From the NCBI GenBank assembly GCA_963931925.1, contig OZ007582.1:30518429-30582428 (forward strand): 64,000 nucleotides of DNA, in the 5' to 3' direction. The notes below the pieces were generated by a model, which saw nothing but the letters and a program-made list of their open reading frames with translations, was not told the DNA's origin and ran no database searches. The translations under genes and the position numbers were made by a program. Position 1 is the stretch's first letter. Each line of letters begins with the position of its first letter. Positions 51,601 to 57,600 of the stretch are shown here, piece by piece. This stretch comes from Onchidella celtica. Taxonomy: Eukaryota > Mollusca > Gastropoda > Systellommatophora > Onchidiidae.

Positions 51601-54600
51601 CTGCGATCAGAAAGACATACGCAGCATACGATGACCTTGATTCTACCCTGAGGTGCTGTGTCTTGCAAACCTCCTTGCTCACCTTTCACACCGATGGCCA
51701 ACTGCTGATCTGGTGTGGTTTTTTTCGTACACGTCTTTCCTTTCTGGTTATTGATAAAAAATAAAGATAGCACAAATATGCAGTATAATATGGTTTGATT
51801 TTAACAAAGGCAAGCTAAAATACTCTCACCAATACCATTATTATGCCCCTTTACTGCTGCATGTTTTTCCTAGCGTTATGCTAAAAAAAATTTTAAAGAA
51901 TGAACTTTCGAATTACAGATGTTTAAGCAGGACATATGCACTCCCAGTATAGATTTTAGGATGTACCAGCATACTCACACTATTGATTCTACAACAAAAA
52001 CTGCACGTCCACAATTTAATCAAGAGATTAATACTAATAACATTTATGATACTAGCTGATGTTCCCGGCATTATCCGGGATAAATCTGTGAACCCACCGT
52101 ACCACCCCTCTCTTTCTGGTCTAGAAGGCTACCCATGTCTATAATCTTACTATAGTTCATGCGCAACATTTTAACACAGCACAACGCACTCATTTCTGGT
52201 ACAGTGGTAGGGAGATTGCGCGCATGGAATTGAACGCGTATTTATTAAAATCGTTTCAATTCGTTTCCGGTGCGGTGGGCTTAATACAGGGAGCCAAAAC
52301 AAAGATCATTTTATTTTACATTTTTACAACTTTTAAACAAAATATATGAAACTTGAATCAACACAATCAATTGATACAAAAGCGATTGGGCCGGATTAGC
52401 TGAGGTTCCCGGCATTATCCGGGATAAACCTATGAACCCACCCTTCTCTCTCTCCCTCTCTTTTTCTTTGTGGTCTAGAAAGCTTCCCATATTCTACAGC
52501 CTTACTACAGATTTCATGCGCACCAGAGCACTACGCACTCATTTCTGATAGAAAAACTGCATGCACCAAATTGAATGCGTATTAATACATCGTTTCCGGT
52601 GCGGTGGGCTTGCTGCAGGGAGCCAAAACAATGATCATTGTATTTTACTTTTTTACGACTTTTATTTAAAAATACCTGAAACTTGAATCAACACAATCGT
52701 TTGATACAAAAGCGATTGAACTGGATTAGTTGTCACTTAAGAAAATTAAATTTATAATTTTTGAAACTCTAATTTAGGCTGTAGCGTCGAGCAAAAAAAG
52801 AGGCGAAATTACACCATAATGAATTACTCCCGCCACTATTTTTTTTTATAATAAGATTATAATAATACTCCTGGAAAATGCATTATTTCCAAAATATCCT
52901 TCTTTGAGTAGTTTGAGGCCCTGTAAGTTTCAATGTCAATTATTTTTAGCATTTTGAAATCCTGTTCATTTGTCTAAACTTTGCTGAATTTTAATCACAA
53001 TGTCCCCACTAATGATATTCTTTCTTTCGTTTCATGTTATGGGAATCATTCTCGACTCCATGGGTCATTTGTCTCGTTTCCATTTCGGTCATTGAATAAA
53101 CTTGGAATTTCAAGTCTAACTGGAACAGAGATAATTGTAATGATCGACACTAATGTTGATGAAGAATGGATGCAACCTTCATATTTTTAACTTATTAAGA
53201 TTTCCTATCAACTACTCCAGCCACTATGGTGTTAATAACCAATAAAAATCCAATTAAAATCTGCGGGGGACATGGTGGTCTAGAGGCAAGGTGCTCGCCT
53301 CTCATGTCAAAGGTACCGGGTTCAAATCCAGGTCGGTGCAGGCATGTTAGAATTTGGGGATTTTTCTCATACTTTCCTGTCCCTGATCCTATGGTAGATA
53401 GGATCCAGCACCTAGTCTTCTTGGGTAAGGACGAAAAATTCGGAGGGCCCATGTGCATGTTGCGCACATTATAAATACCTTAGCAGTTGGAAATCATGAA
53501 GAGCAGGCCATACAAGGCCACTGCCCGCGCAAAATTCTAAAAAACCAACCCCTACCATAACAAGAAAAATAAAACAAGAAAAAGTGGGGTGTAACTCCCA
53601 AGGGCAGCGAACCTCCTAAAGTAAAGACCTAAACACATTTAAATCTGCAGATACCTTTATTCTCATTCAAAGGAGCCTATGGCATTTTTCCCTTTAACTA
53701 TGGAAAACTGCATAACTATAGATTGATCTCAGAGTATGAAGAACGGACTGACCCAATGGAACAGTGCCGGTAAAACATTTCCAACGCAAAATTAAATTCT
53801 TTGCTGTCTATTTTTTAAAAATGCTGATTATCTCCAGTAATTAACATTATTTTGCAGAAAATTTTTTATACCACTGTGGTCTGAGATTTTTCTCCTCCTT
53901 TATGAGTTTTCTTTCGTTTCTTCCTTGGGACATAATCTTCATCGTCTTCATCACTGTCGAACATGTTCCATACATGTCCCAGTCCTGTAATAAGACAATA
54001 AAAACAAATGTGTCATTACGAGACTTGTCAAACATCCAAGGGATTAAGATCACTATAATATGCTATAACAATCTTTCAAGCCATCTAAAAATAAGAAAAA
54101 TTATTACTATGAAGATAAAAGTTAAAAAATGATAGACATACTAAAACAAAAACTAACTCCTATTTTTACAATGGTGAAAATCTCATATAATGACAATTGT
54201 TCTCTCAGAAACTGGGACAAGAATTTAACTTTAAGAATTTGTTATTCTGTGAGACTGAAAATATTTTTTCAGCTGGATATTTACAAACACAAATACTCAC
54301 CTTTGATTTCTGGGCTTTGTGTTTCGCTGGCTCCAGCATCTTCTTCATCGCCATCCTCTTCAGCATCATCATCGTCATCTGTTTCTATATCATCGTCCTC
54401 CTGGTCGCTCTCAGATTCTGTTCCGTCCTCTTCTTCATCATCACTTTCACCATCCTCATCCATATTATTGCTTGCATTTGCCTGACCTCGTCCACTATCA
54501 GTTCTGGAGCTTGTGTCTTCTGTGTTCACTTTAACATCATCACTGTCATCATCATCATCGCTGACGTCATCATCTGTTTCCTCACTTCCATCCTCCTCCT

Positions 54601-57600
54601 CCTCCTCCTCATCATCATTGCTGTCATCATTACTTCCACCTCCTGGACTTTCATCATGGCCTGTTTATGTTAATCCAATATGAGAAAAAAAAAAAAAAAA
54701 AAGAGTTGATACTCATGGGAGTAGGTGACTACAGGACAATTTCAGAGGAAGAGAAACCCCAATTCCCATCAAACAAATATTTCTGTCCTCAACTTCTTTG
54801 TAACATTCTATGGCCTGTCGGTAACTATCTATGACCTATCATTTGTCAAATTCATTCCAAAATGAGACCACATTCTCATCATGGGTAATCTCAAAACACA
54901 GGACATTAATATGACGGAGAGATCCTTGCTGACTGAAGTTGCCAGTGCATCTAAAACCCCTTGAACCCTGGCCACTTTGCCAAAAAAAAAAAAACCCTAT
55001 CCCTGGTTTCGTCATATCAAACTGGTGCAAATAGCACAATAAACACAGAAGTTGGGACAGAGATAATTGATAGGGATGTTATGTAAATACTCGTCTTACT
55101 TTCAAAGCCAATATCGCTGTGTTTGCTGCCACTTAGACCTGCAGGTGGATCTACCTTTTTTCGTCTCTGAACATGAAGGTGTCTCACCAGCATGTTTCAA
55201 TATTGATTTTTCAATGAAAAACAACAACCATGAACATCTATGGGTGCAGCCATTTGCAATTACCATATTTCTAAGTGTCCGGCACCGGAAGCCACTCATT
55301 GAGCCTATTTGTAACCATTTATTAGGACTATGAAGTTTAGGGTAGGGGCATCAGACCGGTGTACCGGTCGACAGGGTATTCGTAGCAGTGGAGTCCGACC
55401 GGTGTACTGGTCAGTAGGTTCAAGGGGTTAAAGAAATGAAGAGAAGATTATCTGAAAAAATACATTTAACTTGCACTTTGCCATTTAGTCTCTTATATTT
55501 CTTCAATTATACCATGTCTCACAATATACTACAGCAAAAGTATACAGTTACAACCGCTAGTATTGGTAAGACATAATAAAAAGAAAAAATAAACTAACTG
55601 CATTTTTGTCTGATGAGATAAAAAAAAAAAAAGCTTCTTGCTACTTAAATTTGTCAGAATTATAGCTCAATTTCTTCAAACATGAATAAACTATAGTAAA
55701 ATCATTTAATTTATAAAAAGAAAGAAAATTTAAAACACACTTATGACTCATGAAAGAGAATGTTTTCCACCTGAGCATGTCCGAGATACACACACATGAT
55801 ATACAAAGAATAAAACTTTCAGTAACATGCACATTCTTACTCACCCAAAGAATGCTTGCTGATATCAAAATCGCTGTCTTCTTCACTGTCTTCCAGCCCC
55901 CCAAACATCTGAACTTGACCTCTGGGCACTGGTTTGACTCTCCTTTTCCTGGGATCTCGTTCAACTGCACACAGAAATACAGTAAAGCAAACATTTGTCG
56001 CTGTGTAAAATGAATTTTAAATTAAAATGAAATGCAAGAATACATTTGAAAATTAAAACCCACAACTGTTTCATTCGAAGAAAGACCTTTCATGTGTTTC
56101 GAGAGTGTTTAACCCTCGTCTCAGGTTGAGTGAACTCATCCACGTAACACCCTATGCGGGGATAACCAGCGGCCAGTCAGTCGATCGTTCCCTTGTTGCC
56201 GATAACCTCGGCAGTCGGGTCACTCGGGACCTTTTGAACACGTGAATCGTGTTTACTTTAGGACGCAATAACAACAATAGTGGTGGATAAATTGCAAGTG
56301 ACCCCTATGATATTTGGATAAAGTACTTGTGATGATATGCATGCAGTAAGTTCTATTTTACATGGAAAGCCCAAAAATCAAGAATTTTCTGCATTTACAT
56401 GCTATTTAACACACGTTTTATCATTTTTCCCAAGACCTCTGTGCTTTTTCTGTCCCTAAGTCAGGCCATTCAGGTGAGCAAATTATTTTTAAGCCGGCGC
56501 TTAATTTACTAACCACATGTCAACCAGATAAAACCAGATATAACCAGATATATAACCAGATATAACCAGATAAAATTTATCTTATCTTATCTTATCTTAT
56601 GTATCGTGGCATTGCCTTCTCACTCCTCTACTATGTAAAGCTTCCACGTACTATGATGTTAGTTTTAGCAAGACATTTGATTTCCACCTCGTAGAGTACA
56701 TACATGTACTGAAAAGCTGTTTAATCAAAGCAACACAATATTTCTCTAATTACCACATCAAATATTGAAAAAAAGACAACGATCAACGACAAAGTCGGTC
56801 ATTTTCTCCCAGTTTTCCTTGCTGAAATTCTACAGACAGACGCCCTTATGTAGCATGCCCTAGTATTACATCGGAATTCATAATTACAGACATAGAAAAA
56901 TAAGAATGGTTTCTCAAATACGCAGACGGCCCTTTTCTTCTCATTTCACATGTAGATCTGCCAACCAGCATCAAAGTAAAAGTATCCCCAGGATTTTCCC
57001 CAGTTCAAACTTCAGACCGTCAGTACTATTAATGAGTATGACGAATAGTTACAAATAGTTGCATCTCAATAAATGTAATCGGATGATACCATTTTGTTAG
57101 ACATAGTAGGGGTGACAGGATAGATAGACACGCAAAAATAGTGTGGAAAAAAAAAAGTGACAAAAAAAAAAACAATCGCCACAACTGAATAAACAAACCA
57201 CGAGGAGCAGCGCTGCCATACAATATATTGGCCTCCCGCAGGACCCAGTTTGCAGTATGTAGGCCACAATATTGGCCTCGCGAGTTGCGCGGGGAGGCCA
57301 ATATAGTGGCCACCCGCAGGATGAGGGTTAAGTATGAATGCTAATGACATTTGAAATGAATTAGCAGTTTAGCACTGTTACTGCTCATAGTATTTATCCA
57401 CTTTTCACTGATTCACTCTCATGCAACTTTCCCTGTAGCTGATATAAACATGGATCAACATCCATTCTAAATCCAAAAGTGAGCTGATATTACAGGTCTA
57501 GATGACTCATTGCAAAATAAGAACAGCCCAAATCTACCTGCCAAAGTATAGTTTTTAAACTGCATATAGCTATTTAAATGTGCAAAACTGAATACTACTC

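Noticed and set aside
52063..52100. Hammerhead ribozyme (CTGATG, hairpin, AAA)
   Set aside because: The core needs CTGATGA and GAAA; here it is CTGATGT (CTGAGGT in the second copy) and ATAAA, so essential bases are missing.
53262..53340. Functional tRNA gene
   Set aside because: A and B boxes are present, but the flanks do not form an acceptor stem and the sequence belongs to a dispersed SINE.
54197..54673. Plus-strand frame of 158 codons rich in Ile and Val
   Set aside because: It is the antisense of the acidic PHF14 exon 3; simple TCA/ATC repeats keep it open.
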